Assembly: GCA_015501605.1 (NCBI GenBank)
Contig: JADNRZ010000010.1
Coordinates: 1,612,001-1,676,000, forward strand
From: Panaeolus papilionaceus
Taxonomy: Eukaryota; Basidiomycota; Agaricomycetes; Agaricales
DNA: 64,000 nucleotides
Reading direction: 5' to 3'
The first letter of the stretch is position 1. Each line of letters opens with the position of its first letter. Both the position numbers and the translations under genes were made by a program. Of the stretch, positions 1 through 10,874 are shown one piece after another. A model generated the notes under the pieces. That model saw nothing but the letters and a program-made list of their open reading frames with translations, was not told where the DNA came from and made no database searches.

Positions 1-1851
1 TGACCAGGGAGATGAAGAGGCTCAAGGGGCACCGAAACCCGGGCTTGTGAAGATCAAGTTGGAAGGAGGAGAGGTGGTGGGCGGGATATTCAACTCGGGT
101 ATTGCGCGATTGAGGGGATTCGACGATGCTAAAGGTGTCACTGAACTAGGGAGATATGAAGGCGTGGTTGGTGATGAGGGCGTGGCTGGCGTTGCAATGA
201 ACATCAATGGAGGCAAGGTTGGGTTGTGGAGCGCGAGTATAGAGCAGGCACCAGATCAGCCTCCCGTTCAGCTGGAAAATAGTGAACTCACCCCAGAACT
301 TCTCACTTCGTCGAAGGATGCGAGAAAGGATATTTTCAAGCGGACGTTGACGAGGCTTGGCTTACAACTCCCCTCTGACGAAGAGAAGAAACAGATCATT
401 ACTAGACCTTTACCACAATTCTTCACGTCGACACCTTCGAAACCTCACCTCGTGCGCTATATTATGGACGTCATTGCCTCACCTAAATCGGGGGATCAAC
501 TGAGTGTGCTAGCGGACAACAATGATGAATTCCACTTCCATCTTCTCAAAGAGTCTACGGAGGTCGCGAAAGCTGCTCGTCAGGAAGCTTTGGCGACGGA
601 GCCTACAGACCCAGCGACATGGCAGCCTAAACATATCGTTTTGTGTCATGACGGCGTTCTTCCTGATCCCAGTCTGACACCGCTATTCAGTATTAAGGAC
701 TTTTATGCCCACCTCGAAACCGTTAGGGGCAAAGAAGGATTGCCAGCAGGTTCTGAGGACAACTGGGGAATCGGCGAGGCCTTACTCTACGGAGAAGCGG
801 TAACAAGTACCCAGACGATGTTCGAGAAGTGAGTATCGATTTTTATTTCGCAGTATGTTCGCCTTAATATTTATCTTAATAGGAATTCAATCATCTTAAC
901 GCAATCGCCCACCCCACTCGTTTCTCTCGCCTCCTTCCAGTTAGCAGGCAGAGGAAGAGGGACCAATGCCTGGTTATCACCTGCAGGATCGCTTCCCATC
1001 TCAGTTCTTCTTCGTTTGCCTTTCAAGCCCTCTTCTACAGCAGCTCCGATCAGCATTCCTGCCAATAAACTCGTGCTTCTGCAGTATTTATACGCCCTGG
1101 CTGTTGTCGAAGGCTGCAGAGACGACGCTATTCTAGGGAAAGAAGCAGGAGACAAAGTTAGATTGAAGTGGCCTAATGATATCTATGCGACGTTTGGACC
1201 TGAGAAGGAGAATTGGAAGAAGCTTGGGGGTGTGTTGGTAAATACCAGCTTTACTGGAGGTCGAGTCGAGGTTATCATAGGTAATTAATTTATACGATCT
1301 TTCGTTCATTTTCTGACGCTGTGTTTTAGGATGCGGAGTCAACGTGCTCAATGCCCCACCCATCGCGTCTTTGGCGCAGCTGCAGTCTGCTGATCGACCT
1401 CCTTTGAGTCTAGAACGCACCGCAGCTACGATCCTTGCCAAATTCGAGTCGATGTGGAGGACTTTCCTCGCTGCAGGCGGGTCATTTGAACCATTTATGG
1501 ATCTTTACCTCAAGAGGTGGTTGCATACGTACGTCTGCTGTCTTTTACCTCATCCCCTATCGCTCTCGAAACCGAAGTCCAACACAATTTAACATTGATT
1601 GAATTTTTCATATTTCCAGCGATCAGGTCGTGACTCTCACCACCACCACACCGCATGTCAATGTCCGAATCCAAGGCATCACTCCTGATCATGGTCTACT
1701 GCGTACTGTGCCAGAGCGCGGCGAACCGTCAATGGGTTCTGGCCTATCTTCGTATTTGTTGGCGGGCAACGCGGGTGAAGGGTATATTGACCTTCAGCCA
1801 GACGGGAATAGCTTTGATCTTATGACGAATATGATAAAGTCTAAGAGTTGA
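1..1851 (+). CDS. BPL1: Biotin-protein ligase (holocarboxylase synthetase), 3' part
   Basis: This enzyme activates biotin to biotinyl-AMP and attaches it to a lysine of biotin carboxylases in the cytosol. Coding sequence is open to the window edge, so the N-terminal part lies outside. Exons read about 1-828, 883-1280, 1330-1528 and 1620-1851, joined by GT-AG introns with frame kept. The catalytic hallmark GRGRGTNAW lies at the start of the second exon. It is followed by KWPNDIYA and KLGGVLVNTS, then GCGVNVLNAPP across the next junction, all typical of the BPL/LplA catalytic fold. The C-terminal part (HTDQVVTL to the end) fits the small domain that follows the catalytic core. The next gene is convergent, with a gap of about 330 bases. 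The family assignment is firm; the symbol is by homology to the yeast gene. Confidence 0.93.
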
Positions 1852-2182
1852 GGAGAGGCAAGAGGTACGGTAGGTGAAAGTCTATCGTGATGATCGTAAG
1901 CGCAGTTAGGTGCCTAGGTGTATGAACCTTCCTTTCCTTGTCTGAGTGAAAGACACAGGGATTGAAGAAGAGAAAAAAAGTTTGACGGTAATGTATGGCT
2001 GCAGTTGTTTGTGATAAGTTTGTAGATCGATTGTGTTTAACGTAAGGAATATGAGCAGTAAACAGATTAATAAATACTAAATTGCGAAACTGTAATGGTG
2101 GAAGGCTTGTGTGAAGATAGCAAGGACAGATGATCAATAGCAAGTAGCAACATCAGAATTGAGCCAAACCAAGGGAAGTCTC
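1852..2182. other. Convergent intergenic gap, no gene seen
   Basis: This is the 3' flank shared by two converging genes, the biotin ligase and the REEP-like gene. It is AT-rich with short A and T runs. I see no reading frame with coding character and no RNA gene. Confidence 0.5.
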
Positions 2183-3382
2183 CTAATCACTCTTTACTCT
2201 TTCGTAACCAGGTTTAGTGGTGCTCCCACCCCAACCAAACCAACCGCCCCCTTGAGATTTCTGACTGCTTGGAGAGCCGCCTGTGGGATAGCCGCCCATG
2301 ACGTCATCATCGTCAATCTCATAGCCCGCAATGTCGTTGTCCTTAATCTCCTCGAATTTCCCCGAGTTCGTGCGTTCCCTCAGACTCTGCGTTGAGGAGG
2401 ATGAAGATGATTTAGTAAGTGAAGCATTGCTAGCCCTCGCAGGATTATTGGCAGTGGGCATGGGAACATGCGCAGTAGAGGTATAATCAGGGAGAGATGC
2501 AAGCTCTGCTTCCAACTGCTTCCTGCGCTCAAAGGGGTCTGTGGCGAGACTCTCACCGAGGATTGTGGATCCGGGTGGAGTGTGCAATGCGTTGGAGCGA
2601 GATTGGCTTTGACGAGGGGGTGGTTGGGCTACTGCTACACCTGGAAGAGTGGCTGCTGCGGTTTGACGAAGGAGGGCTGCGCCTCCTGCGACGATGCCTG
2701 GACCGTATGAGCCCCACAGAGATGAAAGGAGCGCCGATGGTCCTGCAGGTGCATCTTCGGGTGGGGGCTCGTTCCTGGACCCTCCCGAGTGTCGCCCACC
2801 TTGAGGAACGGCACCTTGAGCTGTTGGATCACCATTCGCAGATAAGGTACCGAGAACGGCAACCCAGATCGCTCGTGCTTTCTCTTGGATGAAGCGATAA
2901 GCACGACCGCGAACTTCTGCGATCGTCGAATCGATTTGTCGCTCGTGAGTGGCGAAGAAAGGGCGGAGATGAATGGTGTATAGATAGGTTGCGCCTTGAG
3001 TTTGCGGTAGAGCTATGTAAAGCAGGAATATCGCTTTCCAGGTGGAATACAGAGGGATCCTGGATTTCCGAGTACAGCGTTAAATATGTCAAGGGTTCGA
3101 GGTGGGGAGCTTATACTGACCATGATACCGCCCATTCTGCTAGATACTCAGCACCGACAACGCATCCAAGAACAGACCAGTACATTAACCATCTTTCTAG
3201 TTCTGCTTCTGAGGCTGGCCGTTGGCTCAGTGTCTTATAAGAGGCATATCCTGGGTAGAGAAACGCAGCCAGAGAGCTTCATGAATATAATGCAGTGTAT
3301 GTGTCTGTCGTTAGAATCAAATTATAACTTGAGAAGCACATTAGACATACCAAACCACCCGTGATGTAAGAGAGAACAGCAT
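2183..3382 (-). CDS. REEP/Yop1 family (TB2/DP1/HVA22) membrane-shaping protein
   Basis: Proteins of this family are hairpin membrane proteins that bend tubular endoplasmic reticulum. Three exons join in frame: 3382-3351, 3276-3121 and 3059-2183, giving 354 residues. The TB2/DP1/HVA22 domain fills the first third. After a short hydrophobic start come YPGYASYKTL, then ERWLMYWSVLG, EYLAEWAVSW and IFLLYIALPQTQG, the usual order of the family. The remaining two thirds is a proline-, serine- and glycine-rich tail ending in an acidic stretch (EIDDDDVMGG) and a Trp/Gly-rich segment (GGGWFGWGGS). Yeast Yop1 is much shorter, so the tail is the unusual part. The start was chosen because it gives the correct phase into the domain. 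The upstream neighbour is a divergent helicase gene with 358 bases between the starts. Confidence 0.85.
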
Positions 3383-3740
3383 TACACTCCCGCAATACCG
3401 TCCTCGATGAATGAACTGGTTTCGAAGATGTCTTTCAGGGTCAAGCAGACGACGCCGTCTCCGACGTCAAGCAGAGTTTCTGTTATAAATCCAAGATTAT
3501 ATTGCGAATTCTAGGGCAATGTAGACCAAAGGTAGGGGGGACGGTGGAAGAGTAAGTACGGAGAGTGTCTGTAAAGGAAGTGGTGAGCTGCTGAAAGGCT
3601 TTAAGCTGCAGCACTGCCGCGCGTGTTCCATATTATATACCGCTGACATAATCCAATTACCCTTGATGGCCATGTCCATTTGCTCTCTGCACAGTCCCTC
3701 CACCATCCCTTTTTTTTCTATTCGCAGAAGGTTGTTTACG
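3383..3740. promoter_or_regulatory. Divergent promoter region of REEP-like and Dbp4-like genes
   Basis: The region separates two start codons pointing away from each other, so both promoters must lie here. On the minus strand a run of about 33 codons is open just before the REEP start and ends in TAA overlapping the ATG (TAATG). It has no in-frame ATG, so I treat it as leader. No clear TATA box was found. Confidence 0.4.
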
Positions 3741-6580
3741 ATGACTAGCGCTACTGCACCGGTAGCAGGACCGTCTAATCGAAGCAAGAAGTCAAAAAGA
3801 GGCAAAAAGGATGCAAATCCAATTCGTCCAGCAAAACTCAAAAAATTGACGGAGAAGCAACAGATCGAACAACTGGAACGAGATGTCATGAATTATGTTT
3901 GTGGGATAAACGCGGTGTTTGGAATAACCCAGTTACTGACCTATTTTCATTAGATACCCACCAGTGACCTAAAAGCATTTGCAGATTTACCACTATCACC
4001 TGCGACAAAGAAGGGTACACTCATAGATGATCTCGACATTTCCATCAAACTTACCGCCAATATACAGGATTAAAAAAGTCCTGCTTTGTGGATATGACGG
4101 ACATCCAAGCTAAAAGTATACCTATCTCGCTCAAGGGCAAAGATGTTCTTGGTGCAGCCCGGACAGGAAGTGGAAAGACGCTCGCCTTCCTGGTGCCAGT
4201 TCTCGAAACGTTGTACAGAAAGAGATGGAGTGCTATGGATGGTCTCGGTGCATTGATTATCTCTCCAACCCGCGAGCTGGTATGTTTATACATATTATAT
4301 CTTCGTTTAACGTCTAGACAATTTTGTCCTTGACAGGCAGTACAAATATTCGACGTTTTGCGCTCAATAGGCTGTTATCATGGCTTTTCAGCTGGCCTTG
4401 TAATTGGAGGAAAGAATTTGAAGGACGAAAAGGACCGTCTATCAAGGATGAATATCCTCGTTGCTACTCCTGGACGATTGTTGCAGCACATGGATCAGAC
4501 CATAGGCTTTGACGCGGATAACCTACAGGTTCTGGGTGCGTTCCTTCTTGTTATCTAATTTTTTTTGTGCTAAATGGGTGTTTCAATATCTCTAGTCCTC
4601 GATGAAGCAGACCGTATCCTTGACATGGGGTTCAAGCGTACTCTTTCAGCCCTCCTCCAACACCTCCCCAAATCGCGAAAAACCCTTCTCTTCTCAGCGA
4701 CTCAAACCGACTCTGTAGCAGACCTCGCACGCCTCAGTTTGAAAGACCCTATCTCGGTCGGCACGTCCACCGCAGACTCTAGTCTCTCAACCATGCCCAA
4801 AAATCTCGAACAACACTACCTCGTCGTCGATCTAGACCAAAAACTCAACGTCCTTTGGAGTTTCATCAAAACCCACTTGCAATCCAAAATGATCGTCTTC
4901 ATGTCCAGTTGCAAACAGGTCCGATTTGTATTTGAGACCTTTTGCAAAATGCACCCCGGTGTTCCTCTCCTTCACCTACATGGCAAACAGAAGCAATCTG
5001 CCAGGTTGACGATGTATCAGAAATTCACGTCCATTTCGCATGCGGTGTTGTTTGCGACGGACATTGCTGCTCGTGGTCTTGATTTTCCTTCTATTGATTG
5101 GGTCGTCCAGTTGGATGCACCTGAGGACGCTGAGACCTACATCCATCGTGTCGGACGCACGGCCCGGTACGAGAGCAAAGGAAAGGCACTGTTATTTTTA
5201 ATGCCAAGCGAGGAGGAGGGTATGAAGGCGGCATTGGAGAAGAAGAATATCGAAATTTCCAAAATCAAAAATCGGGCAAGCAAAACCCAAGACATCCAAA
5301 ACCAGCTTCAAGTTCTGGCTTTCAAAGACCCGGAACTCAAGTATCTCGGCCAACGAGTAAGTTGTCTTCATACCCAACAAGCGTTGGTATATTCATTCGT
5401 TTATTACTTCCAGGCATTCGTGTCATATCTTCGCTCTGTTCATCTGCAAAGAGACAAGTCAATTTTCAAACTGGATGGGCTACCTGTGGACAAGTTCGCA
5501 GAGGCGTTGGGTCTTCCTGGTACTCCCAAGATCAAATTCTTGAGTAGGGAGGTGGCGAAACAAAGGAAGAATGCGTCCCGGGCTCTTGAAGAGGCGCAGG
5601 CTGAGGCCGTTGAACCATCGAGCAGCGAGAGTGAATCTGATGAGGAAAGTGGGAGCGAGGATGGGCCATCTGATGAAGAGAGTGAGAGTGAAAAGAAGGA
5701 AGGGACGGCGACACATACGCGTGCTGCTAAGGTAAGTCTGGGAATGACAACTGTTGCGTTCTCTAAGATTAATTTGTATATCAACAGGCGCCTGCTGTAC
5801 GCACAAAATACGATCGCATGTTCGAAAGGAAGAACCAGAACGTGCTCAGCGAGCATTACAGCAAACTCGTAGAGCATGATTCTACCACAGCCGCCAACGC
5901 AGATGACGACGATGATTTGATCGTTCTGAAGCGTGCAGACCACGATCTATCGGAAGATGAGTCGGTCGCCGAACAGGAAAAAATGGAAGATTTGTCGAAA
6001 CGCAAGCAGAAACTTGGAAGGGCTAAGAAGGCGCTCATAACCAACGGTCTTGGAACGAAGCTGGTGTTTGACGATGATGGCAATGCGCATGAGATTTACA
6101 AGGTGGCCGACCCTGATGCATGGTATAAGCAGAAGGGAGGCCTGGAAGGAGCCATGCAGGAGGCAGCGATGTTTGCTCAGCAGGAGAACGTGAAGATGAG
6201 AGTTGCGGATGTTGTTGACAAGGCAGAGGCGAGAGAGAAGAAGAGAGAGAGGAAGAGGAAGAGGAAGGAGAGAGAGAAGGCGGTATGTTTTGTTCATTTG
6301 TTCTGTGATATTGGCGATTAAACCAGGTTCTTTTCAGACGATGATGAACAACAAGTCAGATGAACCCTTGGCGTATTTCGAACCTCCCGACGATGACGAC
6401 GACGACGACGACGGATACGTTTCCCCCGAATTCGACCTTCCGAGCGAGTCTTCAGACGAGGAAGAACAGGGTTCAAGACCTACGAAAAGAGGCAAATTCG
6501 CCTCACCAAGAGCAAAGACATCTGAAGACGATCTGGATGACGAGGAAGAACTTGCTCTACGGCTGCTTCGTAAAAAGTAG
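3741..6580 (+). CDS. DBP4: DEAD-box RNA helicase, Dbp4/DDX10 type
   Basis: Dbp4 is a nucleolar ATP-dependent RNA helicase of the small-subunit processome that helps release U14 snoRNA during 18S rRNA maturation. Eight exons join in frame: 3741-3896, 3954-4014, 4068-4279, 4337-4535, 4596-5356, 5414-5731, 5788-6282 and 6338-6580, encoding 814 residues. Motif I is ARTGSGKT, Ia SPTREL, II DEAD, III SAT, and [10 protein letters not shown]. The post-helicase segment ([17 protein letters not shown] onward) matches the C-terminal extension seen in Dbp4. The tail is highly charged, with a run of eight aspartates in the last exon and lysine/arginine-rich stretches. ATGs at 3666 and 3672 are also in frame; 3741 was preferred because it begins the basic N-terminus. 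Confidence 0.9.
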
Positions 6581-6727
6581 TTTGGGTGCCTGCATGTTTC
6601 TCAAATAAGATTTGTGTGTGTGGATGCCATGACGTCATTCAGCCCCTATCTCTTCGATCCCGAAGAACTTGGTTCCCATTGATATACAACGAAGAACTAC
6701 GTGCAATTAAACGAGGGTTTATATTAT

Positions 6728-7552
6728 TTAATCTGGGGTGGTACCAGTGAATCCGTGGATCGTGTGGTCATTGCACCCTGCGGGGGTCTGATATCCGTAA
6801 GCTCCAAGGTTGATGAAGACCTCCTTGTTACCAGCCGAATCGGGGCAAATGAGCCATGCCTGGATTTATCAACTCAGAACAAGTCCCATGTAATCAAAGA
6901 AGAACAGTTTACTCACGTTGGTTTGAGGACGGGTGACAGTGGATGAGCTCCATTCGACGGTATCACCGCTGAACTTGAACTGACCCAAAGTATCCTTCGT
7001 AGTGGACCAGGTCACCTTGAGTTTGGTGGCAGAAGAATCCGTCTTGGGGGCAACGACGGCGTAGAGGTTTGTACCGCCTGCGTATTGGATGAGCTGACCA
7101 TCAGTAATCTTGAATTGACCTGCGTTGACGGCTTCGCCTAGGACTGCGTCAGATGCTTTGTTTTTCACCTCGGATTGAAGGTATTTGTGGAAGTTGGGTG
7201 CCGTCTTGTCAGGTATCAGTTTTCAATAACTAGTTGATCTAAACCCAGATCAAGGAGTGCTTACCACTGCCCGAATAAAATTCCATCCTGACATCAGGGT
7301 TGGAACACTTCCTCCTGGGTTAGTGGTTGTTGGGTTTCCCCCTCCACCTGAGGTAGGTGTGGCTGTGGGAGCTCCTGGGAGACATTGCGAGTAATAGTCA
7401 CCGGACTTGACACATCCCCATCCTGATGGACAAGCAGTAGGACCGGACCAGCCAATACCCCCGCACTGGCCGTATTGTGGTGCAGTGCTCTGGGCCAAAG
7501 CGCCTCCGATGAGAGCTGATGTGAGGGCAGCAATGATGGTGAGTTTTGTCAT
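6728..7552 (-). CDS. Secreted protein with N-terminal CBM1 cellulose-binding module
   Basis: This is a small secreted protein likely to bind crystalline cellulose. Exons 7552-7265, 7204-6917 and 6859-6728 give 235 residues. A signal peptide covers about the first 20 residues ([17 protein letters not shown], then ALAQ). The CBM1 follows at roughly residues 25-58, with the family pattern [10 protein letters not shown] and DYYSQC and four cysteines. A Gly/Thr/Pro linker leads to a C-terminal beta-rich domain of about 140 residues that contains [14 protein letters not shown] and [13 protein letters not shown] recall such domains in many Agaricomycete secreted proteins, but I do not know an activity. 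There are no catalytic motifs I can name. A TATA box sits about 38 bases upstream and a CACGTG palindrome about 235 bases upstream. Confidence 0.85.
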
Positions 7553-7587
7553 TTTTTGAGGTCTCTTTTCATGATGGGAGTACAGGC

Positions 7588-7598
7588 TCTTTTATATC
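7588..7598 (-). promoter_or_regulatory. TATA box of the CBM1 gene
   Basis: On the minus strand the sequence reads GATATAAAAGAG. It lies about 38 bases upstream of the CBM1 gene ATG, implying a very short leader. Confidence 0.5.
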
Positions 7599-7785
7599 TC
7601 GACATAACGCCTTCCGGCGGATAATCATGCCCAGTTTTCTTGACGATGACGCCGAGCAAAAGCCCTTTTCTCGGCCTCCACACTCTGAGGCGCACGACAC
7701 GTCAAAAGATCGGAAGCTGAGGCGGACGATCCTCGGACGTGTATTGGTTAACTGCCGTCCTCAAAAGCCTCGTTTGCTATAATAG

Positions 7786-7801
7786 TTAGACACGTGTCTA
7801 A
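7786..7801. promoter_or_regulatory. Perfect 16-base palindrome with CACGTG core
   Basis: TTAGACACGTGTCTAA is a perfect palindrome centred on CACGTG, an E-box that bHLH factors bind in fungi. Its AT-rich flanks (TATAATAG and TAATAAG) extend the symmetry imperfectly. It is about 235 bases upstream of the CBM1 gene start. Binding is inferred, not shown. Confidence 0.4.
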
Positions 7802-9472
7802 TAATAAGAGGCTTTCCCCACATGTCATTGAGGGTCACCAGGTGATCGCTTTTACCCCTCGGTTGATGAAAACGCGACGAGGCATGCAAGTCGACGGGGC
7901 GCCATGGCGGAAGACTCAGCAACGTCGAACGGTGGGGTACGGTAGACGGGAAATCAAAGAAACGTTCGAGGCTTTCAGGTCGGGACAGGTGCAGCGATGC
8001 ATAGCTCTAGTGAAGCGCGTTTCCCTTGAAAGGTTATACTCACGAGTATGGTCCGAAGTCGGATGCAAAAGTCGATCTCGAATCCTGCGATTCGATGACG
8101 TTCCGACGAGGGACAACGTCTAAAAATTTTACTTTGTCGAGTTTTACCCCGGACTAGAGGATAGTAATATAACCTTCCACCCCATCGAGGTTCGGAAGCA
8201 AGCGAATGACCTCTGAGATCACCAGCCTCAAGGCCTTGGCTTCGGCAGCCGAGCAGTGATCCATCATTAAATGATGCACTTCGCGCACCCATGATTGCCG
8301 CCCAACGCCACTGTGGAGGCGTGCTTGGTTCGAGCCTGAAGGTGCGCACATAAAAGAGAGCACCCCGATTCGGAGTTCTTGCATCCCTAAAGCGATAGAT
8401 ATAACGGTAACTGCGAGTTCTGGAGGGGGCTCGCACTTTTTATGTACTGTATCGATGTAGTCGATGCATCTGCCTGAAATTAAAAGGACCTTGGAATACA
8501 AACAATACATTCAATCGCAGAAGTTATTTGTGCATGTCCGATTGAACTTAAAGTAAATGAATATGTTTTTGGGTTAAGCCAAGAAACAGGAGTTGCATCA
8601 TCCATTTACTGTAACTTTCGAGAGAAGCGCGAGGCTGTCCGCGTTGTGATCTCGGGTTCAACTAAACTCTAATGCTATTGGGTGGCAGCCAAGGGCAAAT
8701 TGCAATGTCATCCATTCCATTAACCTCAGGTTTGACGCCGAGACTCGGATAACGACCTGTCATAAAGCCTCGATGCTTCTATCTAATTTGAATAGATTAA
8801 GTGCATCCCATGATAATCCATACGTCTGATAAGACTGCAAACTTTAATTGACATGTCATCCTGAGAAATGCGCCCAGTTTCAATTTCATCAGCTGACCCG
8901 CATTCTCTTCCTGATGCCTAGTTCCGATAAGCAACCATTCAAAAAATGTGCCTTGTGTAGGAATGCAAGTTAGAGTTAAGCTGTTCCATAAACTTGGATG
9001 AAAGCTTTGAAGTTCCGTAAAATATAACCTAATATAACCTGCGTATTGAATTTTATGTCGCAAATGTACTTGGAATTCCTACATCCTCAATACCGCTCTC
9101 ACCCATACATTTGTTGAAGGGCCGCCCAAGTACATATTGACATATGCAGTGCGATCGCTATCAGTGCAGTCCTTCCAACACCAAACATTCGCCGACTCAT
9201 TTATTTTGTCCATCGATCAACTGATATGGAGCTTCACAGTCATTATCATCCCTGGAAGACATTGCGAAAGCAGGGTCTCCAATATTGTTACACCACGAGC
9301 GCCCGTGGGTCTTTGATTAATATTAATTCGAACAGCCAGTGTGTAGGCCAATCAGGGAGATGTGATTTCGGAAAGATTCCAGAGGTGCAGTATTTCAAAA
9401 ACTATAAACTGCTAGCCTTGCGCACACCTACATCGATGGCATCCCGCTTGGGTCATACTCGAATCAAACTCA

Positions 9473-10357
9473 ATGACTCAGCTCGACGACCTTGCCTTTT
9501 GCCTCCTAGCAGCCGGAGGGACCGTTGACCCAGAGACGGGGGGTATGAACCTGCTCTACGTTGATGCCGACAGTAGCAGCCTTATCTCAAAGCCTTGGGG
9601 TGGCCATGGGCGTGAAGATAAGCTGGGCGCCGCAAAATTAGTCACTACCGACGTTCGCCCAGGCTCCACAGCAGCGGACTTCATTCGACACACTGACCAA
9701 TCTCGAATCGTCGCCTGTATAACGTCCCAAAACACCGTTTCCGTTCTCGAATTCAAATCCAACAGCTATGAATGGATCCACATCCCTTTTGAAGACTGCG
9801 TATCTTGCGACGTCCACCCTCAGGGTCAGATTACTGGCTTTGTGGGGGGTAATAGCACCGGTCCTACTATCACTTTCCAAAACCCATCGGGCACTTTGAC
9901 CGTCTTGCGCCATGACAAAGGATGCTGGAATTCCCAAGCCATCCCTGTCGACGTAGCCAGCCCTGTGGTGGGTAGCCCTCTTTCTATGGCTCTTGGCGAG
10001 ACCAAGTTTCGAGTTTTCTATATCTCGGCTATCGACAACTGCCTACACACCGTCGAACACGATGATTCACAAGGGTGGAAGGACACCGCTCTCGCCAATT
10101 GTTCGTTTGCAAGTCAAGGGACGCTTTTAAAGCGACTGTCTGTTTTGGTTGACGATCGTGGCGTACAGGCATATCTCCTGGACGAAGAGCAGACAGTGTG
10201 GCGATACGTGGAAAGGAACGGGAGGGTGAAAATGGCAGGGAAAATGATTGGAAGTAAATTCCGACCAGACAGCAGTGACGAGTTCTCATACCCTTTATTC
10301 CCGCTCCATACGGACCCCATTTTCAGCGCGGTGAACAGTTTCTGCGTCATAGCATAA
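9473..10357 (+). CDS. Stand-alone beta-propeller protein, fucose-lectin-like fold (inferred)
   Basis: This single-exon gene encodes 294 residues with no signal peptide, so the product is probably cytosolic. It is built of repeated beta-rich blocks of about 50 residues, each with an aromatic position and a segment like FRVFYISAIDNCLHTVEH. That pattern resembles the blades of the six-bladed fungal fucose-specific lectin fold, but I cannot confirm sugar-binding residues. The protein is clearly related to the N-terminal half of the ankyrin gene at 10875-12632. Both have SSLISK followed by a tryptophan, RP.S.AA, VLEF and FYIS..D.C.H in the same order. The two genes converge across about 520 bases. 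A role in glycan recognition is inference only. Confidence 0.65.
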   Translation: MTQLDDLAFCLLAAGGTVDPETGGMNLLYVDADSSSLISKPWGGHGREDKLGAAKLVTTDVRPGSTAADFIRHTDQSRIVACITSQNTVSVLEFKSNSYEWIHIPFEDCVSCDVHPQGQITGFVGGNSTGPTITFQNPSGTLTVLRHDKGCWNSQAIPVDVASPVVGSPLSMALGETKFRVFYISAIDNCLHTVEHDDSQGWKDTALANCSFASQGTLLKRLSVLVDDRGVQAYLLDEEQTVWRYVERNGRVKMAGKMIGSKFRPDSSDEFSYPLFPLHTDPIFSAVNSFCVIA

Positions 10358-10874
10358 CGGGTATGCTCCAGTAACCCTTCGAGTACGAGAATGTAGCGGT
10401 GAGGAACCTCGGTGGATTATTTCGCAATCTTGTATCACGGCCTGTACTTGTGCTTACAGTTTTGTTACGCATCTGCACGATATGACTACCAAACAACGAA
10501 CTGTCTGTATTTTCGTTTTATATATTCAAAGCCTTCGGTAATTCCTAGCATGGTCTTCGGCTGCGAGCATCGCTTAGACTCGAAGCATTGAGAACAGGGA
10601 TATTTATATGTCTTCGAACACCTTTGGATTACCGAACAACAGGAAGTGAGAGAAAGGAATAGCCCATAAAAAAGTCTTGAGGAGAGAGATAATGATCGAT
10701 GAACAGAGGGATGACAGGACGGCATGCATGGTTAACCGTTTGTTATTTACGCTAACTCTAAACAACAACTTTATAGTAAGTGTTGCCCCTATTCCTGTGC
10801 TACTCTCCTCTCGATATTCAATCTCCACCTTTGAATACACCGCCACCACATCTAAGGTCTCCATCAGACTGAAA
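10358..10874. other. Convergent intergenic gap, no gene seen
   Basis: These 517 bases separate the stop codons of the two propeller-bearing genes. Short frames in it have no recognisable content, and I see no repeat or RNA gene. Confidence 0.5.

Larger units (their letters stand above)
7553..9472. other. Intergenic region of about 1.9 kb
   Basis: It holds the CBM1 promoter at its left end and the promoter of the propeller gene at its right end. Open frames here (for example 7975-8436 on the minus strand) have arginine-rich, non-domain-like translations and no splice support. I see no tRNA box pair and no clear transposon ends. Confidence 0.5.

Noticed and set aside
3400..3490. Open stretch of about 33 codons just before the REEP-like start, minus strand
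   Set aside because: It reads protein-like but has no in-frame ATG, ends in TAA overlapping the chosen ATG, and would not join the domain in phase. Treated as leader.
8275..8300. Possible third copy of the inverted-repeat arm (GCGCACCCATGATTGC)
   Set aside because: Only about 15 bases match before the similarity ends, so chance cannot be excluded.
7975..8436. Minus-strand 153-codon open frame
   Set aside because: Arginine-rich with no domain; the region lies between two well-defined genes and shows no coding pattern in neighbouring frames.
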